Position numbers and translations under genes: made by a program. Below, in pieces: positions 23,889-33,563 of a stretch of 45,987 bases of DNA (position 1 is its first letter; each line of letters starts with the position of its first letter). The DNA is taken from contig SVSP01000021.1 in the NCBI GenBank assembly GCA_015064255.1, positions 1 through 45,987 of the forward strand, written 5' to 3'. The DNA is from Oscillospiraceae bacterium. GTDB lineage: Bacteria > Bacillota > Clostridia > Oscillospirales > CAG-272. Under the pieces are notes generated by a model, which saw only the letters and a list, made by a program, of their open reading frames with translations, was not told the origin of the DNA and ran no database searches.

Positions 23889-26291
23889 TTATCTTACTAC
23901 GATGTTAACGAGTTTTCCGGGAACACAGATCTCTTTAACGATAGTTTTGCCGTCAATAAGCTCTGCTATACGCTCGTTTTCCTTTGCAGCCTTAAGCATA
24001 TCGTCCTTGGATGCGTCTGCGGGGATAACAACGGTAGAACGGAGCTTTCCGCAGATCTGAACTGCGATCTCGATAGTAGCGTCAACAGTCTTTGCTTCAT
24101 CGTAGGTCGGCCAAGGAGCAGTAGCGAGCATATCCTTGTTGCCGAGCCATTCGTTTATTTCTTCGCAGATGTGAGGAGCGAAGGGAGAGAGGATAGAAGC
24201 GAAAGTGAGAAGCTCATCGCGTGTGAGGGTTCCGACCTCGTATATTCTGTTAAGAAGAGTCATCATAGCGGCGATAGCGGTATTGAACTTCATCGCTTCG
24301 ATGTCTTCCGTTACCTTCTTTATAGTCTTGTGGAAATCGCTTTCAAGCTCGGGAGTAACGCCGTTTCCGTTTGTTATGTCGGAGAGAGAAGCAACACGTT
24401 CGATAAAACGTCTGCAACCCTTAACGCTGTTTTCAGACCAAGGAGCAGCACTGCCGTAGTCACCCATAAAGAGTACGTACGTGCGGAGTGTATCTGCGCC
24501 GTAGTTGTTTACAATATCGTTGGGGTCAATAACGTTTCCGCGGGATTTACTCATCTTAACGCCGTCCGGTCCGAGAACGAGTCCCTGTGCGGTACGCTTT
24601 GCATACGGTTCTTCGTAGGGAACAATACCGAGATCGTAGAGGAACTTGTACCAGAAACGCGAGTAGATCATATGACGTGTAACGTGCTCCATACCGCCGT
24701 TGTACCAGTCAACGGGCATCCAGTATTTGAGAGCTTCTGCGTTTGCAAGCTCACTGTCGTTGCTCGGGTCAACGTAGCGCAGGAAGTACCAGGAAGATCC
24801 TGCCCACTGAGGCATTGTATCTGTTTCGCGCTTTGCGTCTTTTCCGCACTTGGGGCACTTGCAGTTTACGAAAGAATCGATCTTTGCGAGAGGGCTTTCG
24901 CCGCCTTCGCCGGGCTCAAAGTTTTCAACTGCGGGAAGTCTGAGAGGAAGTTCTTCGTAGGGAAGAGCAACCATACCGCAATCGGGGCAGTGAATGATCG
25001 GAATAGGCTCACCCCAGTATCTCTGACGGTTGAACGCCCAGTCCTTCATCTTGTACTGAATACCCTTTTCGCCAACTCCGCGCTGGGCAAGGACTTCGGT
25101 AGCCTTTGCGATAGAATCCTTCTTGTTTGTGAAGCCGTTAAGGAATTCGGAGTTTACCATTTCTCCGTCGCCTGTGTATGCGCCCTCGGACATATCTCCG
25201 CCCTTAATAACTTCAATAATGTCGATACCGAATTTCTTTGCGAAATCGTAGTCACGCTCGTCGTGCGCAGGAACCGCCATAATAGCACCTGTTCCGTAGC
25301 CCATCATTACGTAGTCGGCGATATAGATCGGAATTTCCTTGCCGGAAAGAGGGTTGATGGCTGTAAGACCTTCGATGCAAACACCGGTCTTTTCTTTTAC
25401 GAGCTGTGTACGTTCAAATTCTGTTTTCTTGCTGCATTCTTCGCGGTATGCCTTGATAGCATCCATATTTGTGATTCTGTCAGCATATTTTTCAATGTAA
25501 GGATGCTCGGGAGCCATTACCATAAATGTAACGCCGAACATTGTGTCGGGACGTGTTGTGTAAATACGGAGGCTGTCATCCGCGCCGCTGATAGCGAAGT
25601 TTGCAAAAGCACCTTCGGAGCGTCCTATCCAGTTTTCCTGCTGCATTTTGATGTTAGGAAGATAATCAACGTCCTTAAGACCGTTAAGAAGCTTTTCAGC
25701 GTATTCTGTAATACGGAGATACCAAACGTCCTTGGACTTCTGTACTATCTGGCTGTGGCAGATATCACATTCGCCGCCCTGAGAGTCTTCGTTGGAAAGT
25801 ACGCACTTGCAGTGAGGGCAGTAGTTTACGAGAGCCTGATCACGGAAAGCAAGTCCGTTTTCAAACATCTTGAGGAAGATCCACTGAGTCCACTTGTAGT
25901 AATTTTCGTCTGTGGTATCCACAACTCTTGACCAGTCGAAGGAGAATCCGACCTTTTTGAGCTGAGACGTGAACTTTTCAATGTTTTTGTCGGTAAGTAT
26001 TCTCGGATGAGTGTTGAACTTTATTGCAGAGTTTTCGGTGGGAAGACCGAATGCGTCAAATCCGATAGGGAAGAGTACGTTGTATCCCTGCATACGTCTT
26101 TTACGGGAGATGACTTCAAGGCTTGAATAAGCTTTGATGTGTCCTACGTGCATACCCGATCCGCTGGGGTAGGGGAACTCAACAAGTCCGTAAAACTTAG
26201 GCTTCGAATAATCGTCGGAAGCATTGAAAACCTTTGAATCCTCCCAACGGGATTGCCATTTTTCTTCAATTGATTTAAAATCGTATTTCAT
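23889..26291 (-). CDS. leuS: Leucyl-tRNA synthetase
   Basis: 800 residues. It charges tRNA-Leu. The class I signatures are present: HVGH (48-51) after PYPSGSG, and KMSKS at 579-583. Between them are a zinc-type cysteine set (CPHCKC...CDICH, near residues 160-180) and the large CP1 editing domain with the TTRPDTMFG threonine-rich motif. The C-terminal anticodon-binding and last small domains are complete. AGGAAAGG lies before the ATG. It is the last gene of the long minus-strand housekeeping block, 43 bases after rsfS; no T-box leader is seen in that gap. Confidence 0.96.
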   Translation of the reverse strand: MKYDFKSIEEKWQSRWEDSKVFNASDDYSKPKFYGLVEFPYPSGSGMHVGHIKAYSSLEVISRKRRMQGYNVLFPIGFDAFGLPTENSAIKFNTHPRILTDKNIEKFTSQLKKVGFSFDWSRVVDTTDENYYKWTQWIFLKMFENGLAFRDQALVNYCPHCKCVLSNEDSQGGECDICHSQIVQKSKDVWYLRITEYAEKLLNGLKDVDYLPNIKMQQENWIGRSEGAFANFAISGADDSLRIYTTRPDTMFGVTFMVMAPEHPYIEKYADRITNMDAIKAYREECSKKTEFERTQLVKEKTGVCIEGLTAINPLSGKEIPIYIADYVMMGYGTGAIMAVPAHDERDYDFAKKFGIDIIEVIKGGDMSEGAYTGDGEMVNSEFLNGFTNKKDSIAKATEVLAQRGVGEKGIQYKMKDWAFNRQRYWGEPIPIIHCPDCGMVALPYEELPLRLPAVENFEPGEGGESPLAKIDSFVNCKCPKCGKDAKRETDTMPQWAGSSWYFLRYVDPSNDSELANAEALKYWMPVDWYNGGMEHVTRHMIYSRFWYKFLYDLGIVPYEEPYAKRTAQGLVLGPDGVKMSKSRGNVIDPNDIVNNYGADTLRTYVLFMGDYGSAAPWSENSVKGCRRFIERVASLSDITNGNGVTPELESDFHKTIKKVTEDIEAMKFNTAIAAMMTLLNRIYEVGTLTRDELLTFASILSPFAPHICEEINEWLGNKDMLATAPWPTYDEAKTVDATIEIAVQICGKLRSTVVIPADASKDDMLKAAKENERIAELIDGKTIVKEICVPGKLVNIVVR

Positions 26292-26334
26292 AATTTATAT
26301 AACCTTTCCTGCGGTAAATAATCAAAAATATAGA

Positions 26335-26691
26335 TCAGCCGATAAGCAGACCGGAAATATCAATGTTTTCTGCATCAGCCCAAAGCTTGTCAAGCTTGTA
26401 GAATTCTTTTGCGTTCTTGGTGAAAATGTGGACCATAACGCTGTTGTAGTCGAGAACTATCCAGGAAGCATCTTCCTCACCCTCTGTGTTAAGGGGATGA
26501 ATGTCGAGCTCACCGAGCTTAAATTCAAGCTCTCCTGCAAGAGCGCGGTTGTGAGTTGTGGATGTTCCGTTGCAAATGATAAGATATTCGGTAAGAACCG
26601 TTTTTTCCTCTACGTAGAGAAGAGAAATGTCGGTAGCGCTTTTTTCATCGAGTATCTTTACGATCTTTTGTGCAAATTCGAGTGCGGTCAT
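26335..26691 (-). CDS. rsfS: Ribosomal silencing factor RsfS (Iojap family)
   Basis: 118 residues. RsfS binds protein uL14 of the large subunit and blocks subunit joining when nutrients are scarce. The family pattern is visible: ALEFAQKIVKILDEKSATDI at the start, YLIICNGTSTTH, and DASWIVLDYNSVMVHIF with the DY motif. The ATG at 26691 is chosen over an upstream in-frame codon (26721) because AAAGGA stands just before it and homologues begin here. It follows nadD and yqeK, the usual company in Firmicutes. Confidence 0.93.
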   Translation of the reverse strand: MTALEFAQKIVKILDEKSATDISLLYVEEKTVLTEYLIICNGTSTTHNRALAGELEFKLGELDIHPLNTEGEEDASWIVLDYNSVMVHIFTKNAKEFYKLDKLWADAENIDISGLLIG

Positions 26692-26768
26692 ATATATTCC
26701 TTTCTTGTACGTTTTGTACACTTCGTACCCAAATAACTGTAAAAAACATTATAACAGTTTTTCTTCGA

Positions 26769-27413
26769 TTATTCAATAGTTTTTAATATAAAATCTTTAC
26801 ATTTGACAGAATCCGGATGAACGGGACGCCCTGTTTCTTCAAGATGCTTTGCAGTCTGGTCGAGAATTTTTATAACGGTACGGTCAAGCACTTTAAAAAT
26901 ATCCGCACCGTCCCGCTTAAGCTCAGAATAAAAGCACGATCTCGTTTCTTTGCATATATCCCATCTTCGGGTAGGCTCAATGTAATCGGCGATGAAAAGA
27001 AGTTTTGCCATAAGTGACATATTTTCTCCGCCCGTGGTGTGAGCCTCTATAGCTTTGCAGACTCTTTCGTCTGCGTACCGTGCAAACTCAAGCTCTGCGA
27101 TTTTCGCTCCTGCTTTGGCATGAAGAACGGCAGGCGAGGCAAAATCGTCATCGGTAAATCCGACCGAATATTTTTCGTCAAGCGCCTTGAACTCGTCGGG
27201 CGAAAGACCTTTCGCAATATCGTGCAGAAGCGCGGAAATCGCGATCTGTTTTTTTTCATACTCACTGAGAGCGAAAATATCTGCGAGCGCAAGACATTCG
27301 TTTGCAACCGATAAAGTGTGCTCAAGACGGTATTTGTCGCTTATGCGGAGCGATATTTCATCTTTAAGGGTAATGAGAGTCGGTTCTGTATCAAAAATAA
27401 TATTATCTGTCAT
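26769..27413 (-). CDS. yqeK: HD-domain hydrolase YqeK
   Basis: 214 residues. The YqeK family cleaves diadenosine tetraphosphate to two ADP. The HD pattern is H in YRLEHTLSV, then LLHDIAKG (His-Asp), and IEAHTTG further on, followed by the IADYIEPTRRW motif diagnostic for YqeK. It starts one base after the nadD stop codon, so the two are surely co-translated. Slightly longer than the common 190 residues. Confidence 0.92.
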   Translation of the reverse strand: MTDNIIFDTEPTLITLKDEISLRISDKYRLEHTLSVANECLALADIFALSEYEKKQIAISALLHDIAKGLSPDEFKALDEKYSVGFTDDDFASPAVLHAKAGAKIAELEFARYADERVCKAIEAHTTGGENMSLMAKLLFIADYIEPTRRWDICKETRSCFYSELKRDGADIFKVLDRTVIKILDQTAKHLEETGRPVHPDSVKCKDFILKTIE

Positions 27414-27414
27414 T

Positions 27415-28035
27415 TCAGTCTGAATATAGTTTGTTGTTTTTTATATAATCATATACGGGTCCCGTGATAAAAGCCGACGCATTTTCTCCCGAAGAAACAG
27501 CGAGTCTTACCTCTGATGAGGAAACGGTTATGGGCTTGTTTTTTAATATGATTATTTCAGCACCGTAATTTTTCTCGTAAAGATCCTTGGCAAGCGCAAT
27601 CTTTTCGGATATCTCATCTGTTGTATCCTCACGGAGAGCAAGGACTATAACCGCGAGATCAAAGATAATCTCGGGATTTCTCCACTTGTCAAGTGTGAGA
27701 AACATATCTGTTCCGCAGAGAAAATAGAGCTTTACGTCTGGAGAAGCAAAATGCTCAAGAGTTTCGTATGTGTAGCTTACGTTTTTTTTGTTAAGCTCAA
27801 AATCGGAAACTTTAACGGTATCGCTGAAGCCTTCTTTGTCTGAAAAAGCAAGCTTTGCCATATTCATACGGTGTATCGGATCTATTGTGTAAGCGATCTT
27901 GTGCGGCGGTGTGAACGTAGGCATTATAAGGAGAGTATCGGGTTTTATTTCGTCATAAAAAGCTTTCGCGGCAGAAATATGACCGATGTGGGGCGGGGAA
28001 AAAGTTCCGCCGTAAATTCCTATTTTGCGAGGCAT
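27415..28035 (-). CDS. nadD: Nicotinate-nucleotide adenylyltransferase
   Basis: 206 residues. It makes deamido-NAD from nicotinate mononucleotide and ATP. The nucleotidyltransferase motif GGTFSPPHIGH (9-19, HxGH) opens the protein, and the C-terminal SSSEVR (ISxTxIR-type) motif is present. Its ATG overlaps the yhbY stop codon in TGATG. Confidence 0.95.
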   Translation of the reverse strand: MPRKIGIYGGTFSPPHIGHISAAKAFYDEIKPDTLLIMPTFTPPHKIAYTIDPIHRMNMAKLAFSDKEGFSDTVKVSDFELNKKNVSYTYETLEHFASPDVKLYFLCGTDMFLTLDKWRNPEIIFDLAVIVLALREDTTDEISEKIALAKDLYEKNYGAEIIILKNKPITVSSSEVRLAVSSGENASAFITGPVYDYIKNNKLYSD

Positions 28036-28328
28036 CAGACTGCCCTCAAATCGATCTTCTTATGCTTTTCGGATTCTCTGTAAAGAACGAAAGTGCTTCC
28101 TACAACGCCTACAACGGCAGAATCGGTAGCCTCGGCAATAGCTTCAGCTGCCTCACGGGAAGTATATTCGCAGTTCTGAAGAACACGAAGCTTGATAAGC
28201 TCGCGCGCTTCAAGAGCGTCTGAGATCTGTTTTATCATATTTTCATTTATTCCGCCCTTGCCGACCTGAAAAATAACAGGCTCTGTCATTGCAAGCGAAC
28301 GGAGATAAGCTCTTTGTTTGCTGGTCAT
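28035..28328 (-). CDS. yhbY: CRM-domain RNA-binding protein YhbY
   Basis: 97 residues, one CRM (CRS1-YhbY) domain associated with 50S ribosome assembly. LTSKQR-type start (MTSKQRAYLRSLA), the GKGG loop (VGKGGINENMI), and the final strand VVGVVGSTFVLYR support this. The stop codon overlaps the nadD start. Confidence 0.92.
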   Translation of the reverse strand: MTSKQRAYLRSLAMTEPVIFQVGKGGINENMIKQISDALEARELIKLRVLQNCEYTSREAAEAIAEATDSAVVGVVGSTFVLYRESEKHKKIDLRAV

Positions 28329-28371
28329 AATTTTATCCTCTGATTATAAGTTAGTTTAAGAAAATGTAAGC

Positions 28372-28977
28372 TTAGTCCTTGTAGCTGTCCAAAAATTCGG
28401 AAAGCTTCGGAATAAGAAGAGAGAGTGCTTTTGCACGGTGGCTGACCTCGTTTTTTTCATCGCTTGAAAGCTCTCCGAATGTCTTTGAGAGAGGCTGATA
28501 GATGAAAAGGGGATCGTACCCGAAACCGCCGTTTCCCGACTCGCTTTCGGCAATAACGCCGGGACATTCGCCGCGTACGGTTATATTTTTTCCGTCGGGA
28601 GCAACGGCAGAGAAAACACATACGAATTTTGCAGAGCGATCGGAAACTCCTTCAAGATTTTTAAGAAGCTTCGCGTTGTTTTTTGCATCGGTAGCACACT
28701 CGCCCGAGTAGCGTGCAGAGTAGATACCGGGCGCACCGCCGAGCGCATCGACGGCAAGACCGCTGTCGTCGGCAAGACCGATGTATCCGAGCTTTGCGGG
28801 AACGGACGCTTTGATAGCAGCATTTTCCTCAAAAGAAGAGCCGTCTTCCTCGATCTCGTCGGTGTATCCGATGTCGTCAAGCGAAAGTATGTCAAGCTCG
28901 CTACCCGTGATAGCCTTGTAAATAGCTTTTATTTCTTTTACTTTGTTTTTGTTTCTTGATGCCAGAACGACTTTCAT
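28372..28977 (-). CDS. rdgB: RdgB/HAM1 non-canonical purine NTP pyrophosphatase
   Basis: 201 residues. It hydrolyses dITP, ITP and XTP to keep them out of nucleic acids. The motifs are ASRNKNKVKEI (residues 5-15), GSSFEENAAIKA, ADDSGLAVDALGGAPGIYSARYSG, and the C-terminal SHRAKAL. Member of the housekeeping block, 27 bases after ftsY and 43 bases before yhbY. Confidence 0.95.
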   Translation of the reverse strand: MKVVLASRNKNKVKEIKAIYKAITGSELDILSLDDIGYTDEIEEDGSSFEENAAIKASVPAKLGYIGLADDSGLAVDALGGAPGIYSARYSGECATDAKNNAKLLKNLEGVSDRSAKFVCVFSAVAPDGKNITVRGECPGVIAESESGNGGFGYDPLFIYQPLSKTFGELSSDEKNEVSHRAKALSLLIPKLSEFLDSYKD

Positions 28978-29004
28978 AGTGAAAAAGTCCTTTCGGTAAA
29001 AATA

Positions 29005-29904
29005 TTATTCAAAAAGTGCGTCTACGAATTCGGTAGGCTCAAAGGGCTGAAGCTCGTCGATCTTTTCGCCGACACCGATGAATTTAACAGGTATTCCGAG
29101 CTCGTTTTTGATAGAGAATACGATACCGCCCTTGGCTGTTCCATCGAGCTTTGTGAGTACAAGACCTGTAATTTCTGATGTGTTTCTGAATTCCTTTGCC
29201 TGATTTACTGCATTCTGACCGGTAGTAGAGTCAAGAACGAGAAGAGTTTCGCGCGAAGCGTCGGGAAGCTGTTTGTCGATAACGCGGTTGATCTTTGCAA
29301 GCTCGTTCATAAGATTTTTCTTGTTGTGCAGACGTCCTGCGGTGTCGATAATAAGAACGTCAGCCTCACGCTTGATAGCAGCGGCAGCAGCGTCGTAAAC
29401 GACAGCGGCAGGGTCGGAGCCTTCACTCTGCTTGATTATCTGAACACCTGCGCGTTCAGCCCAGATAGAAAGCTGTTCGATAGCGCCCGCACGGAATGTA
29501 TCTCCTGCAGCGAGAAGAACGTTTTTTCCTTCGGATTTATAAAGATGAGCAAGCTTTGCGATAGAGGTTGTCTTTCCGACACCGTTTACACCGATAACAA
29601 GAACTACCGACGGCTTTGTGTCGAGCTTCATTTCTTCTTTTTCACCGATCATTTCGAGAAGAATAGATTTGAGTGCGGCAGTAGCCTCTTCCGATTCTTT
29701 GATCTTTTCTTCTTTGATTTTGTCGCGAAGCTTTTCCATTATCATTTCGGTGGATTCGATACCGACGTCGGCGCAGATGAGCATTTCTTCAAGCTCTTCG
29801 AGAGTATCTTCGGAAACGCCGTGCTTGAATATCGAGATAATTCCCGAAAAAGCCGAGCTTTTTGTCTTAAACAGACCGTTTTTTAATTTTTCAAAAAATC
29901 CCAT
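29005..29904 (-). CDS. ftsY: Signal recognition particle receptor FtsY
   Basis: 299 residues. It is the membrane-associated GTPase that receives SRP-ribosome complexes. A helical N domain (1-95) precedes the NG GTPase: Walker A GVNGVGKTT (105-113), DTAGRLHNK, TKLDGTAKGG and a C-terminal GVGE. The acidic A domain of proteobacterial FtsY is missing, as common in Firmicutes. Its ATG overlaps the smc stop codon (TAATG). ffh is not next to it. Confidence 0.96.
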   Translation of the reverse strand: MGFFEKLKNGLFKTKSSAFSGIISIFKHGVSEDTLEELEEMLICADVGIESTEMIMEKLRDKIKEEKIKESEEATAALKSILLEMIGEKEEMKLDTKPSVVLVIGVNGVGKTTSIAKLAHLYKSEGKNVLLAAGDTFRAGAIEQLSIWAERAGVQIIKQSEGSDPAAVVYDAAAAAIKREADVLIIDTAGRLHNKKNLMNELAKINRVIDKQLPDASRETLLVLDSTTGQNAVNQAKEFRNTSEITGLVLTKLDGTAKGGIVFSIKNELGIPVKFIGVGEKIDELQPFEPTEFVDALFE

Positions 29905-32900
29905 TATAATTTCACTCCGAGTTTCTTTTCAATTTCGCTGAGGTTTACAGAGAGAAGCTGAGAAACGCCGCGCTCCTGCATAGTAACGCCGTACATTTCG
30001 TCTGCGGCTTCCATAGTTCCGCGTCTGTGTGTGATGATGATGAACTGAACTCTGTCAGAGAACTTCTTTGCGTAGTTTGCAAATCTCGTTACGTTGACGT
30101 CGTCAAGTGCAGATTCAATTTCGTCAAGCAGACAGAAGGGCGGAGGGTTGATCATTATTATAGCAAAGTAGATAGCGACTGCGATAAAGGACTGTTCGCC
30201 GCCCGAAAGCTGTCTTAAGTTGTGTATCTTCTTTCCGGGAGGTGCGACGTTTATGTCGATACCGCTGGTCAATAGATTGTCGGGATCGGTAAGTGTAAGA
30301 GAGGCACTTCCGCCGCCGAAAAGGTCTTTAAAAACTTTACCGAAGTTTTCGTTTATCTGTGCAAAGGTTTCGGCGAATTTTCCGCGCATTTCTTTTTCAA
30401 GGCGGGCAATTACCTGGACACAGTCTGCTTTTGCTTTCTTAAGGTCTTCGATCTGACCTGACATAAAGTCGTATTCTTTCTTGACAGCGGCGTATTCTTC
30501 AATAGCACCGACGTGTACGTTGCCAAGCTCTTTGATCTTACTTGTGAGAATATTCTGCTCCGCGACCATAGTCGGGCGGTTTTCACTGTCGATCTTGGGA
30601 TAGGGCAGAGCAGTTGCATCGGCGTAAGAAAGATTGTAATCGTCCCAAAGTTTGTTGGAAAGACGCTCTTTTTCTTCTCTGATGCGCTCGGATGCGGCTT
30701 CGAGCTTTGTTACCGTCATAAGAGTAAGCTCGCGTTCTCTTGTTTTGTCCTTGATAGCAATACGTGTGAGCGAGATCTCTTTTTCGTATTCCTCGCCGTC
30801 GGCAGAAAGACGTGCAAGCTCGGCTTCAAGCTCTTCAAGTTTGTTGTCAGTAAGTATTATGGCAGCTTTTGCGGCGCGTGCTTCGTCGTCAAGCTCTTCA
30901 AGACGGAGATTTATCTCCTTGGTGCGTACAGCGATGTCTTCAATGTCTTTTTTTAGCGAGATAACGAGAGAAGCATTCTGATTTATGCGCACTTCTGCGT
31001 TTTCTACCTCTTTTCTCTTTACCGAAACGCTTACGAGAAGCTCGTTCTTCTCACTTGCAAGGGAAGAAATAAGCGTGTTGACTTCTTTTATTGCACGCTG
31101 AAGCTCTTCGATCTTTTCATCCTTTTCTTTGATGAGCTCGGAAAGCTCTGATATACGGAGCTTCATAGCCTCTGCTTTTGCCGTATTTTCGCTTCTTTCG
31201 CGCTCGATTTCACCGATCTTTTCGGAAATTTCGCGGATTCTCTGCATAATTTCGGCAAGCGATCTTTCTCTGAGCGAGAGTGAAGCCTCTCCTGCACTTA
31301 TGAGAGATGCAAGCATAGAAGCGTTGTCTGCGTTACGCTCGAGAGAGCTGTTTATATCGCTTGATTTGTCCTTTAGTGCGGCAAAATCGGCTTTCAAATT
31401 TTCACAAATTCCGATAGATCTCTTTTCGTCTTCCTCGAGCTTTGCGATATCAAGACTTCTTGTAAGGATGCCGCTGTCGCGCTTTACCGCACCGCCGGTA
31501 AACGATCCGCCCGCGTTTATAAGCTGACCGTCAAGGGTTACGATTCGTACGGTATATCCGAGTGCCTTAGCGGTTACAGAAGCGTTGTCGAGCGTGTCGA
31601 ATACAACAGTTCTTCCGAGAAGATAAGATATTACGGATCTGCATTTTTCGTCACAGCTTACAAGCTCGTCGGCAATACCGACGTACCCCGTACTCTGCTT
31701 TAGTGTGTTAAGATTTATATTAAGCTTCTGCGCCTTTACCGAAGTAAGCGGATAAAAGGTAGCGCGTCCTGCGTTTTCACGCTTTAAATACTCAATAGCG
31801 GCTTTGGCAGCAGCTTCATTTTCAACTATTATATTTTGGATGTTTGCACCGAGAGCGGTTTCGATAGCAAGAGTAAGCTCGCGATCTACGCTTATCTGCT
31901 TGGAAACGGGACCGATAATTCCGCGAAGATTTCCGCGCGCGGAGGCCTCGGCAACTACCTTTACAGAGCGCTGATAACCGTCAAAATGCTCGTCCATTCT
32001 GCGCAGAGCCTCTGCTTTCTGACGGCAAGCGGCGGCGTTTGCCGTTTCTGCGTCAATATTCTTGCGTATTTCAGAAGCCTCTTCTTCGAGCCTTGAAAGG
32101 TCGGAAGTAAGCTCAGCGCGCTCTTTTTTTAGCGTATCCGTCTTTTCTCCGTAATGAGCAAGGGAAGCCTTGCCGCTTTCTATTTCACCCGAGAGGGCCT
32201 CTTTTTCTTCGAGAGCCTTGCTCATATCGGACTCAAGATCGGCAGTATGAGAAACGGAGGAAGATGAGGTTGCTCCGAATGCGGAGTACTCAACGCGAAG
32301 CTCGGTGTATTCGTTTTCAAGCTCAGCGCGTTCTTCTTCAAGCAGATCAGCCTTTTCCTGAAGGTTTGTTACGTTTTTACGCTCGTTGTCAAGCTGCAGA
32401 GATTTTTCCGCGAATTTTTCGGAAGCACTTTCAAATTCCCCGTTAAGAGTATCTTTGACAGAGCGAAGCTCCACGGTCTCTGCTTCTGCGATTTCAAGCT
32501 TTGCGGCAGCAGAATTTGCACTTGCAACGCTTGCATCGATTGCGGCATTGGCATTTTCTTTGTTGTTTGCGATGACGGTAAGACTTGCTTCAAGTCTGCT
32601 TTTTTCGCGCTCTTCGTCGTGAATTTTCGTGCGTACCTGTTCAAATTCTATGCGATGTTCCATCTGAGTTTCAGCGAGCTGTTCGCTTCGCTTTTCGAGT
32701 ATGGAGAGCGAATTTTCGGCAATTTCGTGTTCGTGTCTGGACAGAATAAGCTCTTTTTCATTCTGCTCGGCGCTTTCAAGTATTTTTTCAATGTCGTAAA
32801 CCGCAATAGACACGTCAAGAGCCTTTTTCTTTTCGTATATTTCAAGATAAGCACGTGCCTTGACAGAATCTCTTTCAAGAGAGGGCAGTCTTCTTGCGTG

Positions 32901-33494
32901 ATGAGAAACGATATCGTTAAGACGGGTTATGTTGTCTTCGGCTTCGGCAAGACGTTTTTCTGATTCAGCCTTTTTTACGCGGTATTTTGAGATACCTGCG
33001 GCTTCTTCGAATATTATACGTCTGTCGTCACTCTTTTGAGAGATTATTTCCGAGATTTTACCCTGACCGATAATAGAGTATCCTGTTTTACCGATACCCG
33101 TGTTCATAAACATTTCGGCAATGTCTTTAAGTCTTACCTGCTTGTTGTTTATGAGGTATTGACTGTCACCCGTACGGAAATAACGTCTTGTTACGGTTAT
33201 TTCGTCGAAATCGGAATTAATACGGTTTTCGCCGCGGTTGTCGATAGTCATAGAAACCTCGGCAAAGCCCATAGCAGGTCTGTGCTCTGTACCGCCGAAA
33301 ATAACGTCTTCCATTTTCGTTCCTCGGATATTTTTCGAGGAAAGCTCACCGAGAACCCATTTAACGGCATCCGAAATATTGGATTTACCGCTTCCGTTTG
33401 GTCCGACGATGATAGTCATACCGGGGTCTATTTTTATTTTTGTGCGTTGTGGGAAGGATTTGAATCCGTGAAGTTCAAGCGAGAGAAGTCGCAT
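29904..33494 (-). CDS. smc: Chromosome segregation protein SMC
   Basis: 1196 residues, the expected length. It is the condensin ATPase that compacts and segregates chromosomes with ScpA/ScpB. Walker A GPNGSGKSN (about 32-40) is in the N-terminal head; two long coiled coils (about 170-500 and 670-1010) flank a hinge (about 510-665) with RGIIGPVSKQI; and the C-terminal head has the signature LSGGEQSF and Walker B LLDEIESALDD (DEIES where most have DEVDA). AGGAG lies before the ATG. Overlap with ftsY by one base indicates coupled translation. Confidence 0.97.
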   Translation of the reverse strand: MRLLSLELHGFKSFPQRTKIKIDPGMTIIVGPNGSGKSNISDAVKWVLGELSSKNIRGTKMEDVIFGGTEHRPAMGFAEVSMTIDNRGENRINSDFDEITVTRRYFRTGDSQYLINNKQVRLKDIAEMFMNTGIGKTGYSIIGQGKISEIISQKSDDRRIIFEEAAGISKYRVKKAESEKRLAEAEDNITRLNDIVSHHARRLPSLERDSVKARAYLEIYEKKKALDVSIAVYDIEKILESAEQNEKELILSRHEHEIAENSLSILEKRSEQLAETQMEHRIEFEQVRTKIHDEEREKSRLEASLTVIANNKENANAAIDASVASANSAAAKLEIAEAETVELRSVKDTLNGEFESASEKFAEKSLQLDNERKNVTNLQEKADLLEEERAELENEYTELRVEYSAFGATSSSSVSHTADLESDMSKALEEKEALSGEIESGKASLAHYGEKTDTLKKERAELTSDLSRLEEEASEIRKNIDAETANAAACRQKAEALRRMDEHFDGYQRSVKVVAEASARGNLRGIIGPVSKQISVDRELTLAIETALGANIQNIIVENEAAAKAAIEYLKRENAGRATFYPLTSVKAQKLNINLNTLKQSTGYVGIADELVSCDEKCRSVISYLLGRTVVFDTLDNASVTAKALGYTVRIVTLDGQLINAGGSFTGGAVKRDSGILTRSLDIAKLEEDEKRSIGICENLKADFAALKDKSSDINSSLERNADNASMLASLISAGEASLSLRERSLAEIMQRIREISEKIGEIERERSENTAKAEAMKLRISELSELIKEKDEKIEELQRAIKEVNTLISSLASEKNELLVSVSVKRKEVENAEVRINQNASLVISLKKDIEDIAVRTKEINLRLEELDDEARAAKAAIILTDNKLEELEAELARLSADGEEYEKEISLTRIAIKDKTRERELTLMTVTKLEAASERIREEKERLSNKLWDDYNLSYADATALPYPKIDSENRPTMVAEQNILTSKIKELGNVHVGAIEEYAAVKKEYDFMSGQIEDLKKAKADCVQVIARLEKEMRGKFAETFAQINENFGKVFKDLFGGGSASLTLTDPDNLLTSGIDINVAPPGKKIHNLRQLSGGEQSFIAVAIYFAIIMINPPPFCLLDEIESALDDVNVTRFANYAKKFSDRVQFIIITHRRGTMEAADEMYGVTMQERGVSQLLSVNLSEIEKKLGVKL

Positions 33495-33563
33495 TTGAAG
33501 TTCTCCTGTGTTTAAGTAGTTTAAGTAGAGTTTTGCGGAAATTTTCTTTTTCGGGACCGAAGA

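Noticed and set aside
23832..25931. Plus-strand open frame of 699 codons antisense to leuS
   Set aside because: It lies wholly across leuS, has cysteine- and valine-rich low-sense composition, no ribosome binding site and no recognisable domain. Codon bias of leuS keeps the opposite frame open.
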